The position numbers and the translations under genes were made by a program. From contig CACGMR010000001.1 in NCBI GenBank assembly GCA_902574215.1, positions 1 through 64,000 of the forward strand: DNA of 64,000 nucleotides. The letters are read 5' to 3'. Shown in pieces: positions 1 through 10,291 of the stretch (the first letter of the stretch is position 1; every line of letters starts with the position of its first letter). Origin of the DNA: an uncultured Pelagibacteraceae bacterium. GTDB lineage: Bacteria; Pseudomonadota; Alphaproteobacteria; Pelagibacterales; Pelagibacteraceae. Below the pieces are notes generated by a model, which was not told the DNA's origin, did no database searches, and saw only the letters and a program-made list of their open reading frames with translations.

Positions 1-1
1 C

Positions 2-421
2 CAAGCTCAAGATCATATATTAGGTTATTGTTTGGTTAATGATGTGAGTGAAAGGGAATGGCAAATTGAAAAAATGGGTCAATGGGTTAAAGGAAAATCC
101 CACGATACCTATGGACCAATCGGACCTTACTTTGTTACTAAAGATGAGATTGCAGACGTTAACAACTTAAATATGAGTTTAGATGTTAATGGAAAAAGAA
201 TGCAAACAGGTAATACAAGTACAATGATATTTAACGTTGATGTTATTGTTTCTTATTTAAGTAAATATATGTCTCTTCAAGCAGGCGATATAATTACAAC
301 TGGAACACCTCCAGGAGTCGGTATGGGAATGAAACCTCAACAGTTTTTAAAAGCGGGTGATACAATGAAATTATCAATAGAAAACCTAGGAGAGCAAAAC
401 TCGAAGGTAGTTGCTTTATAA
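2..421 (+). CDS. Fumarylacetoacetate hydrolase family protein (C-terminal part; truncated by window start)
   Basis: Frame is open to the window edge (QAQDHILGYCLVNDVSEREWQ...); GDIITTGTPPGVG motif typical of FAH family. Confidence 0.85.
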   Translation, partial: QAQDHILGYCLVNDVSEREWQIEKMGQWVKGKSHDTYGPIGPYFVTKDEIADVNNLNMSLDVNGKRMQTGNTSTMIFNVDVIVSYLSKYMSLQAGDIITTGTPPGVGMGMKPQQFLKAGDTMKLSIENLGEQNSKVVAL

Positions 422-427
422 TTAATT

Positions 428-1600
428 GTGAAAATAACTTCTATTAAAAGTCATGTACTTAGATATGGGTTAGAAAAAGAACTGGGTTACTCTCAACAGT
501 ATTACAAACATCGTACAGCCCATCTAGTTGAAGTCCAAACAGACGAAGGAATAACGGGTTGGGGTGAATGTTTTGGTCCTGGAAATATAGCTTTAGCCAA
601 CAAATTCATTGTTGAAAAGGTTATACAGCCATTAGTAACTGGTGAAGACCCTTTAAATAAAGAATATATATGGCAAAAAGTATACAATCTTTTAAGAGAT
701 AGTGGTCAAAAGGGCATGCCCATTCAAGCATTATCAGGGGTAGATATTGCTTTATGGGATATTCTTGGAAAGAAAACAAATGCTCCTCTTTATCAACTTG
801 TTGGTGGTAAATGTAATAATGACGTTCCTGTTTATGGATATGGAATGATGTTACAAAAAAAATCAGTTGATGAATTGATCGCCTTGTTCAAAGAAGAGTC
901 TAAACAAATAAAATCAAAAAATTTTAAAGCCATGAAAATGAAAGTTGGATTAGGCCCAAAGGAAGATTTAAAGTTGGTTCAAGCTGTAAGAGACTCTGTT
1001 GGAAAAGATTTTAAATTAATGGTTGATGCAAATCACGCTTATAATTTGAAAGATGCTCTTTATGTTGGAAAAGGTTTAGATGAGTTAGATATTTATTGGT
1101 TTGAAGAACCTGTTGCTCCTGAAGATTATGAGGGTTACAGAGAATTAAAACAAAAAATATCTACTAGCATTGCAGGAGGAGAAGCTGAATTTACTAAATA
1201 TGGCTGGAATAAATTAATATCAAATAAATGTATTGATATAGCTCAACCAGAGGTTTGTGGACTTGGCGGAATTACGGAGTATTTAAAAGTTGCAGCATTA
1301 GCACAAGCAAATTTTATACCAGTAATTAATCATGTATGGGGCTCTGCAGTTAGTATTGCAGTTAATCTTCATTTGTTGACTGCTCAACCTGATATGCCAG
1401 GCGGACTATTTCCATCTAAATCGATGCTTGAGTTTGATACAACAGAAAAAAATATTTTTATCACTGATTTGCCAAAGGAAGAATTTTCAATTTTAGACCA
1501 AGTTAAAAACAATAACGGTTATGCATCAGTAACAGATAATATAGGTATTGGGATAAACCCAAATGAAGATTTTATTAAGGAGTTTGAGGTAAATGAATAA
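428..1600 (+). CDS. Mandelate racemase/muconate lactonizing enzyme family (enolase superfamily) sugar-acid dehydratase or cycloisomerase
   Basis: KMKVG, VDANHAY, WFEEP, GGEAEF, NHVWGSA motifs of the MR/MLE fold. Confidence 0.88.
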   Translation: MKITSIKSHVLRYGLEKELGYSQQYYKHRTAHLVEVQTDEGITGWGECFGPGNIALANKFIVEKVIQPLVTGEDPLNKEYIWQKVYNLLRDSGQKGMPIQALSGVDIALWDILGKKTNAPLYQLVGGKCNNDVPVYGYGMMLQKKSVDELIALFKEESKQIKSKNFKAMKMKVGLGPKEDLKLVQAVRDSVGKDFKLMVDANHAYNLKDALYVGKGLDELDIYWFEEPVAPEDYEGYRELKQKISTSIAGGEAEFTKYGWNKLISNKCIDIAQPEVCGLGGITEYLKVAALAQANFIPVINHVWGSAVSIAVNLHLLTAQPDMPGGLFPSKSMLEFDTTEKNIFITDLPKEEFSILDQVKNNNGYASVTDNIGIGINPNEDFIKEFEVNE

Positions 1601-2504
1601 AATAAAAACATCCAAACCAAAACCTCTTTGGAAATTAAGATGTACTTTAGGTGAAGGAACGTTATGGGTTAGTGAACATAACTCAATTTATTTTGTAGAT
1701 ATTAAAAAAAAGAAAATTTGCTCTTTCAATATTAAAAATAAAAAAAAGAAAATCTTTAAAGTAAATAAAGAAATTGGTTTTATCGCTCACATCAAAGATT
1801 ATATTTTTATGTTAGGTCTCCAGGGAGAGTTAAGAATTCAAAATTTAAAATCAAAAAAAATTTTAAAATCAATAAAGATAGAAACAAACTTGAAACTAAA
1901 TAGAATTAATGATGGGAAAACTGATCCTGCTGGAAATCTTTGGTTTGGTACCATGGACAATTTGGAAAGAAAAATTGAAAAAGGTTCTTTATATAAATTA
2001 GATAAAAATTTTAAATTAATAAAAGTTGATAAAAATTATAGAATTACTAATGGACCAGCGTTTATTGATCAGTATAATTTTTATCATACCGATAGTCCAA
2101 AAAAAACTATCTATAAAATTAAGATAAATAAAAATAATAAAATAGTTAGCAAAAAAGTATTTAAAAAATTATCTTCTGATGAAGGTTCACCAGATGGAAT
2201 GACTTTAGATAAAAATAAAAATTTATGGGTAGCTCATTTCCACGGTGCTTGTATTTCTGTTTTTAATAAAAAAGCAAAATTAATTCACAGAATTCAGTTT
2301 CCTGCAAAAAATATAACTAATTGTGCATTTGGAGGTAAAAATACTAAAGAACTTTATGTTTCAACAGCTACAAAAGGGATGAGCAAAGCAGATCTGCGAA
2401 AATTTAGATATTCAGGATTCTTTTTTAGTGTAAAAACAAATGCTAGAGGAGTTTTACAAAAAAAATTTATTATAAGTAATGAAGAAAAGAGATCTTTACT
2501 ATGA
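1593..2504 (+). CDS. SMP-30/gluconolactonase-family lactonase
   Basis: LGEGTLWVSEHNSIYFVDI, NDGKTDPAGNLWFGTMD, SPDGMTLDKNKNLWVAHF motifs. Confidence 0.85.
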   Translation: MNKIKTSKPKPLWKLRCTLGEGTLWVSEHNSIYFVDIKKKKICSFNIKNKKKKIFKVNKEIGFIAHIKDYIFMLGLQGELRIQNLKSKKILKSIKIETNLKLNRINDGKTDPAGNLWFGTMDNLERKIEKGSLYKLDKNFKLIKVDKNYRITNGPAFIDQYNFYHTDSPKKTIYKIKINKNNKIVSKKVFKKLSSDEGSPDGMTLDKNKNLWVAHFHGACISVFNKKAKLIHRIQFPAKNITNCAFGGKNTKELYVSTATKGMSKADLRKFRYSGFFFSVKTNARGVLQKKFIISNEEKRSLL

Positions 2505-5170
2505 GCGAATACCAACAAAGCTTTTAAGAGAAGATATTAGATTATTAGGAACTTTTCTTGGAAGAGTAATTAAAGATCAGGAAGGTTCAGTTTTTTTTTG
2601 AAATTGTTGAAAAATTTAGATTATTATCAAAAAATACTTTATCACACAAAAATAAAAGTAGAATTTTTTCAAAAATTTCGAAAGAAGTAAAAAAACTTTC
2701 TCCTAAAAATACGTTTAAATTAACAAGAGCATTTTCACATATTTTAAATTTAATGAATTTAGCTGAGTCATTAGATGCATCTAGAAAATTAAATGAATTT
2801 GAAAATCCATATTTTAAAAATAAAAGTCAAAATCTTTTCATTGAAGATATAATTGAAAGTTTATTTAAAAATAAAAAAATTCCGGATAAAAAAATTTACG
2901 AACAAGCTACAAAACTTGATATAGGTATTGTACTTACCGCTCATCCTACTGAAGTAAAAAGGAGAACTTTAATCCAAAAATATGCCAATTTAATCGAAAT
3001 TATGGAGCAAAGACATCTCTATAAAAAATATCCATCAAAGATAATTGAATTAGATAGAAAGCTTTACTCGGAAATTGCAATAATATGGAAAACAGATGAA
3101 CTAAAAAGGACTAAACCATCTCCATTAGATGAAGCAAGGTGGGGTTTAGCCGTTATCGAGGATAGTCTATGGGATACCATTCCCAAGGTTTACAAAAGAT
3201 TAAATGATATATTTAGAAAAAACTTAAAGAAAGATTTGCCACGTGATTTTAATCCAATTCAATTTGGATCATGGATGGGGGGAGACAGAGATGGAAATCC
3301 CAATGTAACAGCTGAAGTTACAAAGAAAGTAATATTATTTTCCAGATGGCAAGCTGCAAAATTGTATGAGAAAGAACTTACCAAATTGATTCAAGATTTA
3401 TCTATGGAAGAATGTTCGACAAAAATAAAAACAGCAACAGGAAACAGTTACGAACCTTATAGAGTTTATTTAAGACCGATTAGGGACAAGGTAAGACTAA
3501 CCTATCAAATAATTGAAAATCATTTAAATAACAATGCAGATTTAGATGAAAAAAAATTAATTCAAAATAAAAATGAAATAACTCTTCCATTAAGAGAAGT
3601 AAGAAAATCATTAAAAGCAAATAGAGGAGAGTATATTGCAAACGCAGACCTATTGGATTTAATGAGAAGAGTGAGATGCTTTGGAATTAATTTAGCAAGA
3701 TTAGATATAAGACAAGAGGCAGATAGACATGAAAAACTTTTAAACGAAATTTTTAAAAAGAAAAAAAATATAAAATATTCTTTTTTAACTGAAACAGAAA
3801 AAGTAAAATTATTAAATAAATCTATAAAAGAAAAAAAATTTTTTGTAGATAAAATAAAAATAAAAGATAAAGAAAATAAAGAAGTTTGGAACACTTTCAA
3901 AGAGATAGCGAAAACACCAATTGAGTGCCTAGGTGCATATGTAATATCAATGACCTCAACAGCATCTGATATTTTATCTGTTTATTTTTTACAAATGCAG
4001 GCACAAAACAAAAATTTATTAAGAGTTGTGCCACTTTTTGAAACTTTGGATGATTTAAAAAATGCTAATGGTGTAATGACAAATTTATTCAAACTTTCAT
4101 GGTATAGAAAAATGATTGATTCAAAGCAGGAAGTAATGATTGGATATTCTGATTCCAGTAAAGATGCTGGAAAATTATCTGCGAGTTGGCATCAATATAA
4201 ACTTCAAGAGGAGCTTAGAAGTTTAGCTAAAAAATATAAAATAGATCTTGTTTTCTTCCATGGTAGAGGCGGATCTCCAGGAAGAGGTGGTGGACCTATT
4301 CAGGCTACTTTAAAATCACAACCTTCAGGAACAGTTAATGGTAAAATAAGAATTACTGATCAAGGGGAGGTAATTCAACAAAAGTATGGATACAAACCAT
4401 TAGCTGAATATAACCTCTGTAGCTATATCGGCTCAGTAATGGATGCGTCTTTAAATCCACCACCAAGATCAAAATCAAATTGGCGTGATTTAATTCAAAA
4501 AATGTCAGAAATTTCAACATCCTCATATAGAAAATACTTAAATCAAAGTGAGGATTTTATTCGTTACTTCAAAACCGTTACACCTCATAAATCACTTGGA
4601 AAACTTGCGATCGGTTCAAGACCAACCAAAAGAAAGAATGTTGATAACATCCAAAGTTTAAGAGCAATCCCCTGGGTTTTTGCATGGACACAAATTAGAT
4701 TAATGTTACCTGCTTGGCTTGGGACAACTGAGGCGTTGAGATATGGTTCAATCAAAAAGTTCAAAAGAACAATGACTGACATGGAGAGAAATTGGCCTTA
4801 CTTTGTATCAACTATGGATATTTTGGATATGGTAATTTCTAAAGTAGATCCAGAAATATCAGTTATTTATGAAAATAATTTAGCTGATGCCTCATTAAAG
4901 AGAATTGGTAAAAAATTAAGATTTCAATTTGAGGCATTGGTCAAATTGCATAATAAAATTACCCCTAAAGAAGTGGTAAAAGAGAGAAAAGAATTTAGAA
5001 AGTCTTTATTTATAAGAAACAATTATACTGAGATGTTAAATATACTGCAGGCAAATGTAATGAATAAATTAACAAATAAGAAATATAAAAATTTAGATAA
5101 AAAATTTCTTGAAGATGCCTTAATGACATCGATAGCAGGTATTTCTGCAGCAATGAAAAATACAGGATAA
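2479..5170 (+). CDS. ppc: Phosphoenolpyruvate carboxylase, interrupted by a +1 frameshift at the T9 run 2591-2599
   Basis: VLTAHPTEVKRRT, GSWMGGDRDGNP, FHGRGGSPGRGGGP motifs; N-terminus MKKRDLYYERIPTKLLREDIRLLGTFLGRVIKDQEGSVFF starts at ATG 2479 and rejoins the 2753-5170 frame if one T is removed. Confidence 0.93.
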
Positions 5171-5878
5171 ATGTTTGAATACTTAATTGCTTTTGGAGCA
5201 GGACTTATAAGTTTTTTGTCTCCATGTGTTCTACCCCTAATTCCTGGATATATTTCTTATATCTCTGGTCAATCTTTACAAGAAATTTTAAACCAAAAAA
5301 AAATCAATTTTTTTCCATTAATTTTATTTTGTTTAGGGTTCTCAACTGTTTTTGTTATTTTAGGCGCATCAGCATCATTTTTAGGACAGGCACTATTACA
5401 AAATTCAGAAGTGTTAAGAATTTCAGCTGGAATAGTTATTATAATTTTTTCTCTTCAATTAATTGGAATAATCAATATTCCATATTTAAATTTTGAAAAA
5501 AGATTTGATGCAAAAGAATCAAGAAATATTCTATTTCCATATGTAATTGGTGTTGCTTTTGGTTTTGGTTGGACACCGTGTATTGGTCCAATTCTAGGTT
5601 CAATTTTAGCTTTAGCATCTATTGAAGAAACTTTATCAAGAGCTGTGATACTATTAATTTCTTATTCATTAGGTCTTGCTATTCCTTTTGTTTTATCTGG
5701 ATACTTAATTCAAAGATTTTTATTATTTTCTAAAAATTTTAAGAAAAATATTAGTTTAATATCAAAAATTGGTGGAATAACTCTATTAGTTACAGGTATT
5801 TTAATTTTAACTAATCAATTACAAGCAATAGGATTTTATATAATTGAAATCTTTCCTTTTATGCAAAAATTCGGATAA
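5171..5878 (+). CDS. ccdA: Cytochrome c biogenesis protein CcdA/DsbD-like transmembrane protein
   Basis: SFLSPCVLPLIPGYISYISG and GWTPCIGPILG motifs; six-TM pattern. Confidence 0.9.
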   Translation: MFEYLIAFGAGLISFLSPCVLPLIPGYISYISGQSLQEILNQKKINFFPLILFCLGFSTVFVILGASASFLGQALLQNSEVLRISAGIVIIIFSLQLIGIINIPYLNFEKRFDAKESRNILFPYVIGVAFGFGWTPCIGPILGSILALASIEETLSRAVILLISYSLGLAIPFVLSGYLIQRFLLFSKNFKKNISLISKIGGITLLVTGILILTNQLQAIGFYIIEIFPFMQKFG

Positions 5879-5887
5879 AAGGTATTA

Positions 5888-6475
5888 ATGAAGATTTATC
5901 AAATAGACTCTAGTGCTAGAAAAAAAGGTTCAACCTCTAGAGCTTTAGCAAAAAAACTTTTAGATAAAATAAAAAAACCAGGAGATGAAGTAATTTATAG
6001 AGATTTAGATGATGAAATGCTTTTTGTAAGTGGGCTTACAGAATCTGGAATGAATATAGATGAAAAAGATCAAACAGAAGAGCATAAAAAAATGTTCAAA
6101 CTTTCAGACAAACTTGTAAAGGAATTGAAAGAAAGCGATGTAATAATAATTTCGGCTCCAATTTACAATTATGGTCCTCCTGCAACTCTTAAAGCTTGGT
6201 CAGATTTAGCTGCTAGAATAGGTGAGACTTTTAGATTTAAACCAAACGGGAGAAGAGAAGGGTTATTAAAAAACAAACACGCTTATTTAGTTATCACTTC
6301 TGGAGGAACAAAATTAAATAGCTCAGAAGATTTTTTAACTCCTTGGCTAAAATTTATTCTTAATTTCTTTGGTATAGAAAAAGTAGATATAATCAGTGCA
6401 GACCAAATGGCACTAGATTATGAAAAATCAATCAAAGAAGCTGAAGCACAAATAGAAAATTTATTTAAAGATTAA
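5888..6475 (+). CDS. FMN-dependent NAD(P)H oxidoreductase (azoreductase/flavodoxin-fold)
   Basis: SSARKKGSTSRALAKKLLDKI start and SAPIYNYGPPATLKAWSDL motif. Confidence 0.8.
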   Translation: MKIYQIDSSARKKGSTSRALAKKLLDKIKKPGDEVIYRDLDDEMLFVSGLTESGMNIDEKDQTEEHKKMFKLSDKLVKELKESDVIIISAPIYNYGPPATLKAWSDLAARIGETFRFKPNGRREGLLKNKHAYLVITSGGTKLNSSEDFLTPWLKFILNFFGIEKVDIISADQMALDYEKSIKEAEAQIENLFKD

Positions 6476-7568
6476 ACTTCCTTTTTAGGTGTCTAAGCTT
6501 TCCTTCAGTACTATCGTAATCAATATAACAACCTTGTAAAAATCTTTCACCTTCTTTGATTTCATAGGCTGTTCTCCCATGGAGAAGTCTGTAATTGTCC
6601 ATCATCATTAAGTCTTTAGGTTCTAGTTTAAATTCAATTCTATATTTATCTGAATTATACATTTCAGATATCTTTTTCCTCGCTTGATAGTAAAGATCTA
6701 ATTTTTCTTTTTCTAATATTGGAACATAGTCTAATCTGGGACTAAATCTTACTTGCTTGAAACTTTTATCATCATTTAGTTCAATTAAAGGAGAAATAGT
6801 CTCTAAAATAACTTCTTTATCAATAAATCTAAATCTTACCTTTACCTCTGTTAATATTTTGTAAAATTCTGGGTATTCATTTTTCAAATCTTCGGTAACT
6901 GTATAACCATCCACCAATGTTGATAATCCACCTGAAACGTTACTTTCAATACAGTGCAAAAGTTGAATACATGGAACAGGATTTCTATAAGGGTTATCTG
7001 TATGAGGCGCCAAAGCTAATGACGTATAAGCAAGATCGTTTGGATCAGGTTTGGATTTTACGTCAAAATATTCTCCAAAATTTGTTCTACGAACACTGCC
7101 TATAGAATTTGCAAATTCCACGATATAATTTTTAGATGTTGGAATATTTTTTACTATTACAAATCCATATTTATAAAATGAAATAAGTAGATCATGCATA
7201 TCTTTACTTTCGTAAAAATTTTCTTGGTATTCAAAATTTTTTATATTTTTTAAAGAGGAATCCCATTTGATTTTTTCAATAGCCCTTATGACAATATCTT
7301 CTTTAGCAAACTCAGAAGTAATTTTATCAATTTCTAGTTTTGAATTAACACCATCATTAAAATTAACTTCTAAGTATTTTTCATTAAGATTTACTTTATT
7401 TATTGAAATATCATTACTTAAGAAAGTAGGATCAAAAAGTCTTTGCTGAGTTCCTTTATCTAAATATTCTTCACCATCTACCCTTTCACGTAACCAGAAT
7501 GGGTGAATTTCTTTTTTTTCAGACCCATTATTAAAATAAACCTTGTTTTCAACTAGCTCGATTTTCAT
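6465..7568 (-). CDS. TauD/gamma-butyrobetaine hydroxylase-like Fe(II)/2-oxoglutarate dioxygenase
   Basis: HPFWLRERV N-terminal domain; APHTDNPYRNPVPCIQLLHC and DNYRLLHGRTAY metal/2OG motifs. Confidence 0.85.
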   Translation of the reverse strand: MKIELVENKVYFNNGSEKKEIHPFWLRERVDGEEYLDKGTQQRLFDPTFLSNDISINKVNLNEKYLEVNFNDGVNSKLEIDKITSEFAKEDIVIRAIEKIKWDSSLKNIKNFEYQENFYESKDMHDLLISFYKYGFVIVKNIPTSKNYIVEFANSIGSVRRTNFGEYFDVKSKPDPNDLAYTSLALAPHTDNPYRNPVPCIQLLHCIESNVSGGLSTLVDGYTVTEDLKNEYPEFYKILTEVKVRFRFIDKEVILETISPLIELNDDKSFKQVRFSPRLDYVPILEKEKLDLYYQARKKISEMYNSDKYRIEFKLEPKDLMMMDNYRLLHGRTAYEIKEGERFLQGCYIDYDSTEGKLRHLKRKFNL

Positions 7569-7635
7569 AATTGTAAGCCAAGGATTATTTAAAATTTAAC
7601 TTTAATCAACATAAATTAAATAGTAAGAGTTCATT

Positions 7636-8442
7636 GTGAAAAAATTTGATACAAAAAAATATCCAATATATGCAAGCTTTTTAAATCAACTTGCTAAAGA
7701 TTTAACTAGATTTTACTACGCTAAGTTAGATAAGCCATTTAAAATAACTAACAAAATGAAAGGCAAAGGTTACGATCCTGTAACAACATCAGACAAAGCC
7801 TTTGAAAAATTTATAAGGTCTAAAATTTCAAAAAAATTCCCAAATCACCAAATTATAGGTGAAGAATATGGTCATAAAAATACCAAGAGTGAGTTTTCAT
7901 GGGTAATTGATCCAATTGATGGAACCAGATCATACGTTGTTGGTAATCCCAGTTGGAGCAATCTCATTTCATTAAACTTCAATGGTGAACCAATTTTAGG
8001 ATTAGCAAATTTTCCTAAAATGAGAAAATATTATTTAAATATAAATAAAAATTCTGCATTTGTTTTTGAAAATAATAAAAAAAGAAAACTTAAAGTTAAC
8101 TCAAAATTAAATTTTACTAATGCAAAATTAGCAGCTGCATTTCACAATCAATTAACTTTAAAACAACAATCTAAAATTCAAAAATTTATTAGAAGAATGC
8201 AATTTCCATGTTTTGATGCATTGACTTATTGTCAATTAGCAGAGGGTAGGCTTGAAATGGTTGCACAATGTGCAAATAAGATTTGGGATATTCATCCGAT
8301 TATGCCAATTGTGAGAGCAAGTGGAGCAATAGTTACTACTTGGGGCAACAAAAACCCTGTTGTTGGAGGAAATATTATTGTTTCAAATAATAAAGCTAAT
8401 CATAAAAAGATTTTAAAATTATTAAAACCATTAGCTGAATGA
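7636..8442 (+). CDS. Inositol monophosphatase-family phosphatase (histidinol-phosphatase-like)
   Basis: GEEYG, WVIDPIDGTRSYVVG, WDIHPIMPIVRASG motifs; GTG start. Confidence 0.85.
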   Translation: MKKFDTKKYPIYASFLNQLAKDLTRFYYAKLDKPFKITNKMKGKGYDPVTTSDKAFEKFIRSKISKKFPNHQIIGEEYGHKNTKSEFSWVIDPIDGTRSYVVGNPSWSNLISLNFNGEPILGLANFPKMRKYYLNINKNSAFVFENNKKRKLKVNSKLNFTNAKLAAAFHNQLTLKQQSKIQKFIRRMQFPCFDALTYCQLAEGRLEMVAQCANKIWDIHPIMPIVRASGAIVTTWGNKNPVVGGNIIVSNNKANHKKILKLLKPLAE

Positions 8443-9002
8443 TACCAGAAAGAGCACAAACAATTCTAGATTTTTGGTTTAAAGAAACTCCTTCTGAGAT
8501 GCGTTTTAAAAAAGATGAAAACTTTGATCAAAAAATTAAAGATAAATTTTTAAAAGATTATGAATTAGCTTTTCAAAATGAATATGATGATTGGCAAGAT
8601 AACCCTATGAGTTGTTTAGCGTTAGTTATTTTATTTGATCAATTTTCAAGAAATATGTTTAGAAATGATAAAAAGGCTTTTGCACAAGATCAAAAAACTA
8701 GGTTAATTGTAAATGATGCAGTTTATTCAGGTTATTTAGAAGCTATGAACGTTAATCAAAGATTATTTATGTTATTACCATTAATTCATAGTGAAGAAAT
8801 CAGCGATCATGAAATGGCTTATTACTTACTAAACAAATATTTAAGAGAACACGAAGGATACAATGAAATAAAAAAGTTTTGGCAAGATCATACAAAAGTA
8901 GTCAGACAATTTCATAGATATCCTCATAGAAATGAAATTTTAGGAAGAGAATCTACTGAAGAAGAAATAGAATTCTTAAAAGGTCCAAATTCTTCTTGGT
9001 GA
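8439..9002 (+). CDS. DUF924 family protein
   Basis: ILDFWFKE, VILFDQFSRNMFR, FYxxPLxHSE-like pattern; overlaps preceding stop. Confidence 0.8.
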   Translation: MIPERAQTILDFWFKETPSEMRFKKDENFDQKIKDKFLKDYELAFQNEYDDWQDNPMSCLALVILFDQFSRNMFRNDKKAFAQDQKTRLIVNDAVYSGYLEAMNVNQRLFMLLPLIHSEEISDHEMAYYLLNKYLREHEGYNEIKKFWQDHTKVVRQFHRYPHRNEILGRESTEEEIEFLKGPNSSW

Positions 9003-9003
9003 A

Positions 9004-9375
9004 ATGAATTTAGAATTTATTTTCAAAGTTATAGACAAAGATGAGTGGCAAAAGGCCAAACAATCTGGAACTTATGGTGGGTCAGAAAAAGATCTTAAAG
9101 ATGGATATATTCACTTTTCAGAAGAAGATCAGGTAGAGGAAACTTTAAATAAACATTATCCTAAAAAAGAAAATCTAGTTTTGTTAAGAGTAAATGCATT
9201 TAAGCTTGAACATTTATTGTGGGAGCAGGCATCAAATGGTGATATGTATCCTCATTTATATTCATCTTTAGATACTAGTACGGTTGTTAACGAATATGAG
9301 TTACCATTAAATGAGGATGGAAGTCATGAGCTTCCAGAAATTTTAAAAAAGTATCAGTTTAGTCGACCAAGGTAA
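9004..9375 (+). CDS. DUF952 family protein
   Basis: DEWQKAKQSGTYGGSEKDLKDGYIHFS motif. Confidence 0.8.
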   Translation: MNLEFIFKVIDKDEWQKAKQSGTYGGSEKDLKDGYIHFSEEDQVEETLNKHYPKKENLVLLRVNAFKLEHLLWEQASNGDMYPHLYSSLDTSTVVNEYELPLNEDGSHELPEILKKYQFSRPR

Positions 9376-9689
9376 TTAACCATTACTACGCCAATTATAA
9401 TTAAAACAATTCCAATAGTGCCATAAATATTAGGCACCTGGTTAAATTTTAAAACAGCGAAAAGGACAACACCCGTAACTGTTAAACCACTGTAAGTAGA
9501 GTAGGCAAATCCAACTGGAAGTGCAGACATTGCTTTTGCAATTGAAAACATGGTGATACACATAAACAAAATGCATAAAATAGATGGAGTTAATTTAGTA
9601 AATCCCTCAGAAATTTTAGCAAAGCTATTTGACGCGATACCAAAAATAATTCCGTTAGCTAAAAATAAATACCCCAACAACGGTTTCAT
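9354..9689 (-). CDS. Small multidrug resistance (SMR) family protein
   Basis: Four-TM ~110 aa; AYSTYSGLTVTGVVLF and GIVLIIIGVVMVNYLG. Confidence 0.82.
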   Translation of the reverse strand: MKPLLGYLFLANGIIFGIASNSFAKISEGFTKLTPSILCILFMCITMFSIAKAMSALPVGFAYSTYSGLTVTGVVLFAVLKFNQVPNIYGTIGIVLIIIGVVMVNYLGRLN

Positions 9690-9691
9690 GA

Positions 9692-9919
9692 TTATTCTTT
9701 TGAAGCAATTTTATTAACTAATGGTCTCATTATTGGAGCCATTGTAAAGGCAGCAATTAATGCAACTGGAAATGCAAACATCCAAGAATAAAACCATCTA
9801 CTTATAAAGCCATCTGTAACTCCGGTGTTTACAGCAACTACAACTCCACTCATAATCACACTCATGCCAAAGGACATAAAAATCATGAATAAAGGTTGAG
9901 CGTATTTTTTATTAATCAT
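9692..9919 (-). CDS. DUF2798-like small membrane protein
   Basis: 75 aa, two TM; FMSFGMSVIMSGVV...FPVALIAAFTMAPIMRPLV. Confidence 0.6.
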   Translation of the reverse strand: MINKKYAQPLFMIFMSFGMSVIMSGVVVAVNTGVTDGFISRWFYSWMFAFPVALIAAFTMAPIMRPLVNKIASKE

Positions 9920-9920
9920 A

Positions 9921-10253
9921 TTAATTATTACCTAACAGGTTGACCATTAAAACACCAACAATAATAAAAGCTAAACCAATTAATGAATATAAATTGGGTA
10001 CTTGATTAAATCTAATTACTCCAACCACTACTGTTGCTATAATTGTTAAGCCTGCAAAGGAAGCATAAGTGATTCCCATTGGAATATTTTTCATTACTAA
10101 TGAAAGAGCGTACATACATAATACAATTGTAATAGCAGTGATTATGCTTGGAATTAGAAGGGTAAAGCCTTCTGCACTTTTAGCAAAACTATTTGAAGTA
10201 ACTCCTAGAAAAACTGCAATGCCTAAAAATAAATATGAAGTTGTAATACTCAT
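9921..10253 (-). CDS. Small multidrug resistance (SMR) family protein, paralog of 9354-9689
   Basis: Shares FNQVPN[IL]Y and IIVGVLMVN with the other SMR ORF. Confidence 0.82.
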   Translation of the reverse strand: MSITTSYLFLGIAVFLGVTSNSFAKSAEGFTLLIPSIITAITIVLCMYALSLVMKNIPMGITYASFAGLTIIATVVVGVIRFNQVPNLYSLIGLAFIIVGVLMVNLLGNN

Positions 10254-10291
10254 TTCGAGACTTTAAATGAATTTAAGGAGAATATATAGAA

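Noticed and set aside
3562-3900. Antisense ORF (112 aa) inside ppc
   Set aside because: Phe/Leu-rich shadow of Lys-rich sense codons, fully inside a conserved gene; no independent support.
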